A stretch of DNA of 64,000 nt from Apostichopus japonicus (Eukaryota > Echinodermata > Holothuroidea > Aspidochirotida > Stichopodidae): positions 24,629,554 through 24,693,553 of the forward strand of contig NC_092562.1 of the NCBI RefSeq assembly GCF_037975245.1, written 5' to 3'. A program made the translations under genes and the position numbers. The notes beneath the pieces are model-generated. The model ran no database searches. It had not been told where the DNA came from and saw nothing but the letters and a program-made list of their open reading frames with translations. Shown here one piece after another: positions 1-14,200 of this stretch. Positions within the stretch are counted from its first letter, which is position 1; every line of letters starts with the position of its first letter.

Positions 1-92
1 AAGCATGGGTATGAGTACAAGGGCCTAAGCATGGGTATGAGTACAAGGGCCTAAGCATGGGTATGAGTACAATTACAAGGGCCTTACCATGG
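1..92. repeat. 26-bp tandem repeat cut by window edge
   Basis: AAGCATGGGTATGAGTACAA followed by GGGCCT occurs twice exactly and then with a 6-base insertion and point changes. The array probably continues to the left of the window. Confidence 0.85.
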
Positions 93-1705
93 GTATGTGT
101 ACTCCATCTTGTACAAAGTATTCTACACCAAAATTCCATACTAAGGGTTTGATTACGTATCCACGAGGGAGAGTCCTAACACAGACGCTTACACTAATCT
201 AGGAGTTATGGGTAGATATTCAATAATTCAAGTCTGGCCTCCACCCAATTGAATTGCACAATATCATATTACATTCTTAACATCATGACAATACTCTCGT
301 TATTGTCACACTGGCTACTGTTTCACTTATGATGAATTTACCAACTTTCGTTCTTTTTTTTTTCTGTACAAGAAGACTATATAAACATAATATGTCAAAT
401 AATATGACTAACAAAAATGAAGGCATATAATGGCTTTTTTTTTTTAAAGGAAAAATTTGGATAAAACTTGATGAGTTTAATGATCAAGATAAAGAAGATT
501 AAACGTAATGAAAGCTACTTTTTCGACTGCCGTCAAAATTTTGTGGGGCATGTGACGACAAAATGCATCTTTAGGGAGGTACGTAGTGGCTTTACATAAT
601 TTACACTAGCAGAGAGATAGCTAGGGATGGAACAATATTCCAATGCTATTTATTTCCAGGGTTAGACTTTTTGAAGTCAATAATCATCGGTATTGCCAAT
701 AAATCCCACAATTGGTCTGTTCTATAATTTCTAAGAAAAACATGCTTCACCCTTTTTTTTGCTAGTCTGGAAAAATCTCTTTGAGAAATTTTTATTTTTT
801 ATTTTATAATAAGAAGTTTTTAACTTTGACCCCACAGGTGAAGGTTTTGTTTAGTTTAATTTTGTTGGTTTGTTATTGATTTTGTATTTCTGTTTTTTCT
901 TAAGGGGGTGGGGGAGGGAGGGGGAGGGCAATCTTAATGATCTCAAACTTTAAAGAAGCTTGGAATCAATCATTCTTAAAATTATCAAATTGATGAAATC
1001 ATGAGTCGATTTCTAAGTTAGGACACAAGCAGACCTTCTAAAAGCAACTTAATTCTCACACAAAGATTGGACCTGGTGTGTATGATAGCATTAAGGGATA
1101 TCACAGTCTATTCATACATCAAAGCATAGTCCTCATAGTTACCCTAACTCTTTCCAAACAGGGTTATTGACATGAGGGGGGGGGGGGGGGGGGTGAGCCT
1201 CTACCTTCCTTCTCTGGCCCCTATTCCAAACATGCCCTTGTGTCTTCATCAAGTATTAAACTATTTAATGAGTTGTCTATTTTTGTTTCTCTCGGGCATC
1301 TACCCAGATTTGTTTAAATTCAGAAGCCGTTCTGGTTCCCAGAGTATACAGCCATTCTCACTCACCTAGCTACACACAATCATTGCACTCTATCTACCCC
1401 GTGCTTACAGTCATGGCAGTAAAAATTGTAGGAAGGTTTGTTTCTCGTGAAAATCGGTCGGACAGTTTTGTTGGAATGACTACAAACTTTGAGCCAGACC
1501 TGCTCAGCTGACCGGGACATCTTCAATACCATCCAATTTAACATTACATATGTACCAACAATGCCACTAATAAACCAAACTAGGCAGTACAAATACCATT
1601 ATAAATGCTTAAATCAGCCAGATAACATCAGAACAAAGGACAGACCAACCTACCTATCTTCTTTCATCATGATTAAATGGAACTCCATTTGTTTTGCATA
1701 TTTCT

Positions 1706-1711
1706 TTTAAT
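1706..1711 (-). terminator. Candidate polyadenylation signal ATTAAA for OSBPL9
   Basis: On the minus strand ATTAAA lies about 300 nt after the OSBPL9 stop codon. I saw no AATAAA on that strand between this point and the stop. The motif is short and common in AT-rich DNA, so this is only a candidate. Confidence 0.2.
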
Positions 1712-2009
1712 GCATATGTATCAATAAATACTCCAATTTAACAGACTAAGAGGACTTACCCCCCAACCAGCTTAAACTGGTCAATAAAGTAACAAATAGA
1801 AACTTTACCTCTTCCGACCGTTATAAATTACATTTTATAATACTAATAAAACGGCTCTCTGACAGAAATATTCGAACTGTCACTATTATAATTTGCAGCC
1901 ATGACGGAATAAACGATAGTACAACATACAAATATCGTCGACGATGACCTCTGGCAGATTGTCATCTCGTGATTTAGTCTAACTTCCAATGTTTTTTTTC
2001 GGCAAGATT

Positions 2010-2264
2010 TCAGTCCATCAAATTCACTGTAGAAGCAGTCTGTACGTCCGTCTTCGACAGAGAGCCGTCAAAATGGTTCTCGATGGGAGGGAGCCTCTCG
2101 GGACTGGACGTCGCAGACGCTGTCGAACTGCTGTTCGATTGATTGGTGTTGAGGGGGGTATTCTCGTTGTCTGTCTGTTGGGCTAAAGATAACTTTGTCT
2201 GTTCCTCTAACCGTTTCTGAAGTGGATTCTGGTAGACCCAACATTCACCATCCTCCTGGAAGAA
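2010..2264 (-). CDS. OSBPL9: OSBPL9 coding exon 18: conserved C-terminus plus extension
   Basis: Codes for residues 644-727 and the TGA stop at 2010-2012. [19 protein letters not shown] is the conserved ORP9 C-terminus, where vertebrate proteins end a few residues later. Here about 65 more residues follow, rich in Ser, Thr and Asn, with no recognised domain. The acceptor is a strong pyrimidine tract ending CCCCCCAG. Confidence 0.93.
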   Translation of the reverse strand, partial: FFQEDGECWVYQNPLQKRLEEQTKLSLAQQTDNENTPLNTNQSNSSSTASATSSPERLPPIENHFDGSLSKTDVQTASTVNLMD

Positions 2265-5200
2265 CTGGGGGGAAAAAAATTGGGGAGAAATGGGATTGTT
2301 TAGTGACAATTCTGGAATTAACACCTATATCAAACTATAACAATACTGCGGATAGCATACTAGTTATAGGTGGGTACCATACAAGGGGTCACAGTAAATT
2401 ACATCACCACAGACCACCGTTTATCCGATATAGTTCGATTGATATAGATTCAATCTTTTCACTCTCAGGATTTGACAGTTTTCTTTAATTCTGGGTAAAC
2501 TGGGCATGTCAACAGGGTTGGATCCAGGTCTTGCAGAAAAGGAGAGGGGTGGCCCTGGGGCACCACCCCATCCCCCCCCCCACTGGATCTGTGCCTGGTC
2601 ACTGAGTCCTGGAAGGTTCATCATTTCTGTTTAGTCAGTCACAGAATGATGTTGCTTTATGAAAGCCTGAACCAGGCTTTGTGTTTAAGGCAAGGCCAAA
2701 TTCAACAGACTCTTCGAGTAAAGCACAACAAACTAACTCTCGGGACCCTCATAGAATTCTCAATAGGTGTGCTTACGTAAGAATTTTAAGTCTCTTATTC
2801 ATTTACTTAAGGAATTCCAACCTAACCAGATGTTCATGTGACCAGGCTAAAAGCTAAAAAGTATTTAAATTTTGAGAGGAAGACAGAAATTTGCACAAAA
2901 AAAAGTGCAAAATTCAGGCAGGTTTCAGTAGAGATATGAGAGTATGTATCTACACTGTCAAAAATTGTGGGCCAGTTAAAAATCTGCAAAAGTAATTGGA
3001 TTTTTTTCTCATTTTTCTCACAAAAGGAGATCTCTACAGTTAAATCGATGTGCATTTGATGTTACTAAGAACATTTACATCTCAACAAGTAATGCAAACA
3101 TGACCTCATTATCTCATCAGAGATTGGGCAGGAATAACCTGACTATAGGTTTAAGGTTTATAGCCCTTACCTTAGTTTGATACTTAGCACCAGATTGAGC
3201 ATGCATGACCTGGCTATAGTTTTAAGGTTTATAGCCCTTACCTTAGTTTGATACTTAGCACCAGATTGGGAATGAATAACCTGACTATAGTTTTAAGGTT
3301 TATAGCCTGTACCTTAGTTTGATACTTAGCACCAGATTGAGCATGCATGACCTGACTATAGTTTTAAGGTTTATAGCCTGTACCTTAGTTTGATACTTAG
3401 CACCAGATTGAGCATGCATGACCTGACTATAGTTTTACGGTTTATAGCCCTTACCTTAGTTTGATACTTAGCACCAGATTGGGCAGGTATAACCTGACTA
3501 TAGTTTTAAGGTTTATAGCCCTTACCTTAGTTTGATACTTAGCACCAGATTGAGCATGCATGACCTGACTATAGTTTTAAGGTTTATAGCCCTTACCTTA
3601 GTTTGATACTTAGCACCAGATTCTTTTCTTTCTTTGGCCTCTCTTCGTTGCCTCTCCTCCAGGAAGCGCTTACATTCTGTTGCCTTCTCTATGTTCTTGG
3701 CCTTTAAGTTCACTGTCACTCCGTTCCATAATCTAAACGTTGGACGAGGAAGGAAATTTAAAGATGTGTACTACTATGTGAAGTCTGAACCCATCGTTTT
3801 TCTTTTGGGTCTGCTTCAAAAGTATGGAAAGGACTGTCAGAACATGCAAAGAACAGTCAAAATGAAGCATTCAAGAATCTCCTGAACGCCCAGTTCTTGT
3901 TTCAGGAGGCCATAAGCAACAGTGGTTTGTACTTCAGACCCTAAGAGCAATTTGTATGATTGCAAATGTCATTGCTCCATCGATCGATCGACTGATAGAT
4001 TGATCGATCGATTGATTAATTCAAACTGGGCACGGAACTCTAGGATAGAAATAGTTTTAATAACCGAGTCAGAGATCTTCTTTAAATTAGTAAGGCATAC
4101 ATTGGAATATTTTTTCATTGCTGTTTCAAACTTTGTTTATAATCGCCTGTTATGATTAGCCCAAGATGAAGTATTTATTGAATTACTTTCAAGTCCAGTA
4201 ACTCATTTTGGATTGTCTCTTGACAAAGAAGCTGTATTAACTTTACCCTCAATTAGAGCTACTGATAGTTACCAATTCAAGTCATTCTTAATATTTGTGT
4301 GAGCAGCTTGTCCTAATACTCAATAAAGCATGATTGTTTTTACAGATTTATCCATCTGTGGCAATATCTTCCAAACTAATCTATGTTGCTCAAAGCAAAC
4401 TTACAACACTGATGAAGCTAGGACATCCCCCAAGACATGTTTACTACCTGCGTAGGATTACTTGAATAATCAAAATATTCACTCAGTCTAACTTTTGTCA
4501 CCCTATCACATCTATGTTGCTCAAAGCAAACTTACAATACTGAAGAAGCTAGGACATCCCTCTAGACATGTTAACCACATGAGTAGGATTACTTGAATAA
4601 TCAAAATATTCACTCAGTCTAACTTTTGTCACCCTATCACATCTAAGTTGCTCAAAGCAAACTTACAATACTGAAGAAGCTAGGACATCCCTCTAGACAT
4701 GTTAACCACATGAGTAGGATTACTTGAATAATCAAAATATTCACTCAGTCTAACTTTTGTCACCCTATCACATCTATGTTGCTCAAAGCAAACTTACAAT
4801 ACTGAAGAAGCTAGGACATCCCTCTAGACATGTTAACCACATGAGTAGGATTACTTGAATAATCAAAATATTCACTCAGTCTAACTTTTGTCACCCTATC
4901 ACATCTATGTTGCTCAAAGCAAACTTACAATACTGAAGAAGCTAGGACATCCCTCTAGACATGTTTACTACCTGCGTAGGATTACTTGAATAATCAAAAT
5001 ATTCACTCAGTCTAACTTTTGTCACCCTATCACATCTCTGTTGCTCAAAGCAAACTTACAACACAGATGAAGCTAGGACATCCCTCTAGACATGTTTACT
5101 ACCTGCGTAGGATTACTTGAATAATCAAAACATTCACTCAGTCTAACTTTTGTCACCCTATCACATCTATGTTACTCAAAGCAAGCTTACACTGATGAAG

Positions 5201-8200
5201 CTAGGACATCAGCGTAAGTTTCATGATAAAAGATAATTCCAAAATGCATAGAAAGAAAAGTCCCTTATACAAGATGATGAAGCACGTGCTTGTGAGAGTT
5301 TAAGATCAACGAAGTATTGACTATGCATCAAGAACAACACAAAACACTGCTTCGAAGGTGCTCTTTATTATCTTAACGGTTATTTTGGTCATTCTGTTCA
5401 TCAATACAGATAACTCCCTTCCAGATGAGAACAGCCATCTAACACTCACCTTCTGGATTCGTATTCTCTCTGTTGTTCGATTGGTTTGACTTTTTTCTTG
5501 TTGATATTCATTGTCTGAGTATCTATAAAGACTTCAGTTCTCTACACAAGAAAAAAGCAGAAGAAATTCTAATGAATCAACATACTATATTAACATACTC
5601 TTTAACTTCCATCTGCAGTCCTTTTAAACTTTGTGCCATATATTATTGTTATATCTTTAGATATTATTCTTATATCTTGAGAACTGCTATGTGGGAATCA
5701 CAGCTTGAAGATTTTTTGATAGGAATTTGCCGACCTATGAGTTCATTATTTTCTCCACTGAACTTTTCACATGTCGAATGTGATAATGTAGCTAACAGCT
5801 ACGTTGTTGATGATTGTAACCATGGTGAAAGAATGGTGAAAGCCCCCACCGCCACCCCCACCACCAACACCCCCCCCCAAAAAAAAGATACAGAGAACTG
5901 TAGGTAAAACTGCTGATCTGTTAAGATGGGCTGTGTAAGATATAACTCTGCAGAGGTTTAAGTTTTTGATGAGCTATGACCAATATTGAGCATGCACCTG
6001 AAGATCCCGCTATAACTATACAAATCAGGGTTAACTCCTACGGCTCTATTAAGCATTGTATCTCTCCGATCTAGTGATTCCACATTTGATCAATGAGGGA
6101 AATGATAATAATACAGAGGACCATCTGTAGAGATCATCTGTTACATAAAACATCTGTTACGTACGTTACATTCTGTAACAGAGGAAAGTTTATCTGTTCC
6201 TTTGATTCCACAAAAAAATTACACCAAAAAGTATGAAACTCAGGTTTCAACTTGAAGGTTTTCAAATTTGCCAATGAAAATGAGAGAAACGTTAACTTTT
6301 AAATTAAATTTGTGGGACACAAAATTTTCTGTTCTGCACCAAACGGTGAATGTCATATCAATTAGGATCACCTGGACAATTTGTTTCAATACAGAGTTTG
6401 CAGAAATGAAAGGTTTCCAGTTATGTGTGGAGAGATATACACTTCTGTGGTCAAAGTGGTGCCAAGTTAAAATGAAAACGAAATGCATAAAGTAGTTTAA
6501 AAGAACTCTCCCTTCTGACACCGTGATGGTGTTCTCTTTAATACTTACACCGTCAGCCCATTTGGCATTCATTTCGGCATTCCATTCGCCCTCTATCGTC
6601 ACAAAAGGTTTCTTGTCTGTGATGTGACTGAAGGAAAAGATGCAATGTAACAAATCAAAGTTAATGAGTTTGAGAAATAGTACGCAATATTTTGATCACC
6701 TGACTAATGTTTGTCCAGGTTAAGTTGAAAATGTAAATTTTGCGGAATTACCTGTAGTCGACAGATTATTAGCGAGAATATAAATGACTCCAAAATTTTA
6801 CAAGCTTGACAGTATTCATTTAAGTAAGGAAACATTTCATGATAAACCAAACCAAATTTAATTTGTGCAGAAGAGGAAAAGAACTTTAATCCCCTCTTTT
6901 ATAAAAGGAAAGAACAGGTGGAACAGGTTTGAGACACATGATGCCATGTTTTATTTCCCTTGTTTCACATCCCTATCCACCCCTTCCCTCCCCCCTCCCA
7001 CTTTTCCCCAGGCACCTGATGCTTGCACCACTGCTAAACATATGTCTGTACTTGACTCCCCAAGTGTTGCCTCATCTGTCCATGTTAGATATATCTTCAA
7101 GGGAAACTTAAAGGCATGACCACAAACTTTTATGATTTTTACATCAAGGATATCAATTCTGTTGAAATCAAACTTTATCTTGATGGTTTGGAAAGAATGT
7201 ATATCACTAAATATGTTTGAGTTGCATGTAGTGAAGTGTCTCACAGTGAGGTAAAGAAGACTATCTGGGGAAAATTTGCATAGGTCATAAAATGCTAGTA
7301 ACAAATAGATACCGACCTTCTTCAAGACCAACAAAATAAAACTCTTGAAGTGTCGAAATAACAAAATACTCACAAAACTTCTACACTGATCCTATGTAAT
7401 TTGCCGCCATAAAAGGGTTTTGTGTGGAAGGTCACGTTGGCAGAATACCCAGTCTTGGCACAGCTGATGTTGCATTTACCACCCAATTCGAACCACGGTA
7501 CGGTCAGAATGGACCTCCCGTAGCCGTTTGGGAATGTTGCAATATACTCCTCTTCGTGTTTCAAGTCTGACACGCAAGCTGCAGAGAGCAAACAAACGAC
7601 GACTTGATACAAACACCAAGTTTCATAAAATCTTAGACTTTCAAAAATTATGCTTTACAAGTATTTTACAGGAAACTTTCTTTAGCTCTAAATTATGGGC
7701 AATTTCTTACATAAGAAAAGCTCAGGACAGTTTCAATACCAGAGCTGTGTTAACTTACCATAAACTGAATTTGGGTGCTGCATTTAATTAGGATGACACT
7801 AACATAATTACAAAGAGTAAAAGTGGAAAAAATTCATGGCAATTCAGGATTTTAACCAGTGACCTCTGGATTCACTTTCATAATAAAGTATGAATTTTTT
7901 CTTTACGATTTTACCTTGCCCCACCATTTCTACACCGATGGAAAGACCAAGGAATTTTGATTTTGTCCAAATGTGAGCGTTGAATTCCATTAACTTATCG
8001 GCACACTCGGCATAAAACGCAGATACTGTAAGAGAAGATAGGTAAAGCTCATGAATATTCATACAAGCACAAAATAAACAGACAATTTCCTAATGCTAAT
8101 ACCTCTCTAAACTCCAATATCATGCTCTCAAATCACTGGTATTGTCAGTGCAAACAGTTCCTAACCTTGATCTGATGGAAACATGATATTCATGCTGCTT

Positions 8201-11200
8201 GTACCAACAATACAAGGTGCTCTGTTCAAGCGGACCAAAACACTATAGAAAAAATTGTCCCAACTGGGTGAAATAAATCTGTCTTTCACATTTACAAAAC
8301 AATACGACAAAAATTATTCTTTAATCCAAAGTCTTCATGACACCACATGATATCAATAAAGTTATTTCTACATCACAGTGCTAATTATTTTCTTGAAATT
8401 TGAATTTGAAGTTAAGATAAGGTAAAGCTAAAATGTAACATACTCGGTGGATGGTGAGAAACCTGCTCTGCTACAAAGACGACTTGCTCTTCATTACCCC
8501 AAGGGACGGGACCGTCTGTTACCTGTTCCTGAAAGATGATATTAGAAAAATAATAATAATTATACAATAAGTCTTACTATTGTGGGGGGGGGGGGGCTCA
8601 TACAAAGTCCAGTCAACCGTGAATATTTCATATTTAACTCAACGATTCAACATGAACAAATCTAATCTTTGATTCTAGGTCAATGATTCTACCCTGACAT
8701 AAATCCAGTTCTATTTAATAATTTTGCTGAAAAAGAGATCTTCATTGATAATTGTCGACAAATGACAAAATACACCTGAAATTAATCATTTTCCATTACC
8801 CTTAGCTTGACATACTTATGTTTTGTGACGACACCGAAAGGTTGAAGTTCACAACACAAGTTACATTGGGCTACATCCAAATAACAATTTACATTGAGCT
8901 ACAACAAAATAACAATTTACATCAATTAACCCCCCTCCCCCTGACCCCTTTGAGTGTGTGTGTTTACTACAACTTGGAGAGGGAAACATCTAACTGCCCT
9001 TGATCACAAGTTGTACCATACAAAATACCAGGTATAATCACACTGAATGCTAACACCCTTTTAATACTCTATCCAAAATAGCATCGAGTACACTTTTCGC
9101 AGTAACAGTTAAGCCACCATTCTTGACCTGTAATACCTGTTATACCTGTAATACCAGTAATTCCTGTAATACCTGTAATACCAGTAATGTATGTGATACC
9201 CTCAATTACAACACTAGTAATATTTTGAAATCTTACCAAGTTTTCTATTGGTTTGTTGGGGTTTCTGTTTTCTTCTACATCCCAGACACAGTAGAATTCC
9301 TCTCCGAGGAGAGGGTTGTACGGTTTCTTGGCTACGGTGCTTTTTCTTCCGGCATGGAACGATGAAAGATACCACTTTACCACTTGGAGCATTCTGTCCC
9401 TTGCATCCGGTATGTCAGAAATACTGAAAATGATGAATTTAAAGCAAAATATGCCATGCTGACTGGTTGTGTTCGTTTTATGTACCATAAATTTCTTTGA
9501 CAAACATATGTTGAAATAGAAACTATGTTACCTAGCTTCCTAGTAGAGATCCTACAACAGAAATCATTGAAAACCTTACTGCTTAAGATGTGTTGCTGGC
9601 TGTGATCTCAAGCATATATATTTTTTTATCATATTAGGGATGAAGGAAACATTGGTTGGTACAAAGGGGCCATACAGAACCAAAGTCACACTAGACGTAC
9701 AAAGTTAGGCTGATTGGCTGCACATGCCTCAGGCTTTTAATGGTCTGCATACTGTACCTGATTACTGTGAGATAGGGGGCAATTTTTTTTTGGGGGGGGG
9801 AGGTTGAACCTAAAATCTTTTGCACGCCCAATTTAGCTCTGCAGACACCCGATTGAAAACCCAAGATAAATTGTAACTATTCTTGACATCAAAACACTTC
9901 ATTACAAAATAGAGACATCTTAAACTAGTAGAGAAAGCTTGTACGATTAACTCACGTAGAAAATAATTCAGGATGGGCAAAGAAGTCTGCGTACATCTCT
10001 AAAAGTGAGCGTTTTTCAAGGATGAAGGTTGGCAGTACGACTTTGGTTAGGTCCATGCCAAGCCTAACCTGAGACAGTAGGTGTGTTATAACACTACCGT
10101 GGCTCTCACAGTCGAGAGCTGCCGAAGGAAACGGGAAGAGAAAGAGGTGTGATTAAACAAATAGCGCCAAGACCCAACAGGTCAAGATATTTGATATTTG
10201 GCTCAAACATTATGTAGGACTTATGTAGGTCTATGTAGGTCTTATGTAGGTCTATGTAGGACTATCCAGGTCTTATGTAGGACTAAGTAGGTCCTATGTA
10301 GGACAGACACAAAGCAGAATCATCATTTAACCGGACAGGAAAAGGAAATTCCTCGACACAAACTATTGCTGACTGATCAATTCTGACCTAGTTCAAATCT
10401 CAGCAAAAGAGTAAAATCCAAATTGATCATTCCTTCAAGGACTAATTTAGCAGCTTAGCTACAAAGGAAATGTGTCCACTATGAGATGCTGAGAGAGCTG
10501 CAGCTTCATTGCAGCCAGGCTGCATAGGATTATTTAAGTTTCACACGATAGGCACCACTACTCTGTAGAGATAACCTCTACCATGTGATATTGATTCATC
10601 CTCACTGTCGCAGGATTTTGCAGCTGCTGCAGCTTGGTGACCTCAGGTCAACACCAAGTGTACAATTTGCATAACATATACCAAGAAAACACTTCAAAAC
10701 CCTTTAGTATGATACAAACAAATTGTCAGTTACTTTTTTTTTTGGGGGGGGGGGGGGTATCAAACATCTGTTGTGATATGACCTGATGTCCAAAAGTAAA
10801 GAAAATGTTAATTTTATAGTCTTGATCAAGGTAGGGCTTTCTCGCACCTCTTTACAACAATTTAACCCCTGGTCACCAGTGACTTATCAGACAAAACACA
10901 GTCAGGTGTGTAGCATTCAAACATCGCTGTCGGGGCACTACAATGTCCCCCTGTGGGATTTCCCATAGGGTCCTGACACGAACCAACAAAGGCAACAGTA
11001 TTTACAAGTTTACCTCTCAGGTCCCCATTTATACACCTGGATGAATGTAGATAAAGTACCTTGCCCAAAGACACAACGTAATGATCTGGTCATTAGTAGG
11101 TAGAACCTGCAATACTTGAATCCCAAGTCCATTGCCTTAAGCCATTTGACCAAAGCCGGTGAGCATGATATGAGGGCAACTAGTCCTATAGCAGGTAGGA

Positions 11201-14200
11201 ACAGTTTTATTGTCCTTGTTAAATATCACTATTGTCTGCTAGCAATAATTCTTTGAGTTTTTTCCGCCAGTAAAGTACTGAACATCGTTGAACCCAATGA
11301 AATGAACTACTGATTATAAATGATCAAGCTAGACCAAGGTTTTGCAAAATCTGTGAAAAAAGTTTCTTTTGCGGGGGGGGTGGGGCATGAGGGGTGGGGG
11401 ATGTGCATTGCTTCAGCAATTATTAAAGTAAATACAACCATATTAATAAAGGCTAAGAGATGCTTAGCCCTGTGCCCTCTCCCTCCCCTAAATGGTCCCT
11501 ACCCACCCACAACTGTGACCCCAGAAAAAAGACAAGACAGTTACCATCCTCTTCAGAGTCATCTGCATAGACGTTTTGTTTTGCAAGAGCACGACTGTTT
11601 GTAGTCCTAAATGATACAAAAGGAGAGACAAATATCAGTATTAATGTACATCAGTGTGTGATTTGAAATAAAATAAAAAAGAGGTACAACCAGATATTTA
11701 TTTTCTATAAAGGGAGACACATCAAAAAATAAAGAAAACAAGAATGATAGTCATAATATTGTTGTGCAAATCAAACATATGATAAACAAAACCAATGAGA
11801 TTGTCAAAGGTTCAAGAAACAAAAGCAGCTTTCAAGCATCAGGGAAAAAACAATTACTCCTTGTAGACTATAACTCTGAAGAGAACTTGAGGCAAAACAG
11901 GTGTGATGTCATAGTTGCAGCACATTTGCTACAGAATTGTTCCACGTTTTCACCTTGGATTGAATACTAAGGTTCTAATGTTACCTCAATGGATGTGAAG
12001 ATACTGAACAATTTTCCAGTGACTGTGAGTGCATTCATTTGCATAGATCTAGATGACATCAAACCTGTAACTTGCTTCAAGTTCTATTTTTGAATGAAAC
12101 TTGTCAACTTTTTCAAATGCTGTTAGCTTAAAATATGGCAGGCGGAACCGACTGTTATATTTCAGAGGGAGGGGGAAGGGAGGGAGGGAGGGAGGGGGGA
12201 AGGGAGGGGAGGGGAGGAGGGAGACTAACCTATCGTTGGTAACGAGAGACTCCACAGCATCCTCAAATTCATCCTCGCTGCTGGAATACGACCTGGCTGG
12301 CATACTTTCCCTCTTGGCAAGATTATTCCTCTGCGGTGAAGTGTTTGCTTCGATACTATCTAAACTAGAGTTGGATGACATATGGGAGGCATGGGCAGCT
12401 GGAAGAAATGAAAACAGATATGGCGCAGAGATAAGACTTGATTCAAAAAGCAAAATAGTAAAATATTGACAGAAAATATTGCTATCAATGAAAAATGGAA
12501 AATTTAAGAGGTTTTTCTCAAGATTTCAAACATCTGCGATAGCATTCAAATTAACAGTTAAATATACTTTTCAATTAAAGTATCTACATTCTTTTAGAAG
12601 TGAGAGAAAATGATACTGCACTTGCTAAGCAACCGGTCACTACGGTACTGTAAACTACAATGTAATATGACGTTTACGCTAGCATAGGACGTACCTTTAC
12701 TGGAAGAAGGCACATCCACTGGGCTAGAATCTTCTCGTTCATCCTTGCTCATTAAACCATTTACCGGAGAGACCGTGTTCTACAATGAAAACAAATATAC
12801 TGTATATATAAATTATGTTTGGTTGTACATGTTTAATGACAGACCGGGTACAACAAAGATTGCCAGACCATGCTTCAACACAGGTAGAGCTATGAAAGAC
12901 AAACATCAACAACTATAACCACCGTTTAACAGAGGTAATCGTTAACTCAATCACAAGACATCGACATTAAATGATATGCAGACGTTAGATCACTTTATGA
13001 TAATGTATATAAAGACACAATCAAAGTAAATGTACCATCTTCAAAAATGCTATCTACTATATCCTGCCTTTAAAGTTCACAGAGGGGGAACAACAGTTTA
13101 AATAGATAACATGATATAATTAACAAACACAAATCGGTACATTCCAACTGCTGGGACTACAGTACCTTGTTTCACAAGACATATTTAAGTGTACAATCAA
13201 CAGCATACACCTGCAATACAGTATAACACAGAGTTTTCAGGCTCTTAACCATATACTAACACTAAATTACAGTTAATTCAATGCTATACATCTACTTCTT
13301 TAATAAAAGTCCCACTAACTCACCACTTTTTTTCTTTCTATAAGAACACTTTATTTTTCCAAGTCCAATACTGTACATAACCCACATGTAGGCCAGCAAA
13401 CTTGAACGACATGTGTTGTTACAGGTTGAAACACATACAGTTTTTGTACTGGCACTTGTTATTAACACATATATATGAATGGTGACCAGTGCATCAGTGT
13501 TGGGGTCAAGTGCAGCAATAAACAGTACAGACAAAATAGGGGCAAGCCACCAAAGAGGGTAATAATTTCAAAACATTTCAAAACGTTTTATACAATCCTA
13601 ATGTACACAGGCAATGAAGCATGTAACCATACACCAATTGCAAAAACAAACACATATAATGTATATACCACCCAATGAAGCAATCACCTCCCAATAGAAA
13701 TGGTACCTTCCAATAGAATGGTAGAACCCATCACATTTTAATAGTACTGTACTTCTCACTGGCTAAATCAAATATTACAGTACCAGGCAGTAAACATTAT
13801 TCAATGGAAGTTTAACTCTGGACAGATTTACAAAGGTCAAGATACTGTAGCTCGTACCATTGAACTTGCAGGCAAGGATGGCCGTTTGAGAAGAGGGCGG
13901 GCTTCTTAGAGGCAGGGGGGGACAGGGGTTCATCAGTCCGTGGCAGTAACTGATACTCTTTTTAAGAACATAGCCATAGAAGCTTTGCAATTTTCAGTTA
14001 AAGTGGCTGCAAGTTTAACACATGTGCATATTTTGAAAATATTGATGCAGGTTTTCACTTCTCAGATGATATATAAGAATAATTCTTCTGGTACTGATCT
14101 CAAGAAATCCTTACTTTTATCCATCCTGAAATATTCACTCCAAACTAAACAAGAAAGAGACAGATATTTTCATTATGATCCTCATCCTGGTCAGCTGAAC

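Larger units (their letters stand above)
1..2009. other. 3' flank of OSBPL9, no gene seen
   Basis: AT-rich sequence holding the 3' UTR of OSBPL9 and flanking DNA. It contains the 26-bp repeat at the left edge, T-rich runs, and an 18-base G run at 1176-1193. Open frames on both strands are short and unlike known proteins. Confidence 0.5.

Noticed and set aside
1176-1193. 18-base G run as a G-quadruplex regulatory element
   Set aside because: Long G and C runs occur throughout the window (for example near 8585, 10745, 44911 and 61480); nothing ties this one to a gene.
2508-2610. Possible small hAT-like element (GGATCCAG near both sides of a C run)
   Set aside because: The inverted match is short and no convincing target duplication was found.
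5473-5907. 144-codon plus-strand frame
   Set aside because: It lies opposite OSBPL9 exon 16, and its product is low-complexity with no known domain.
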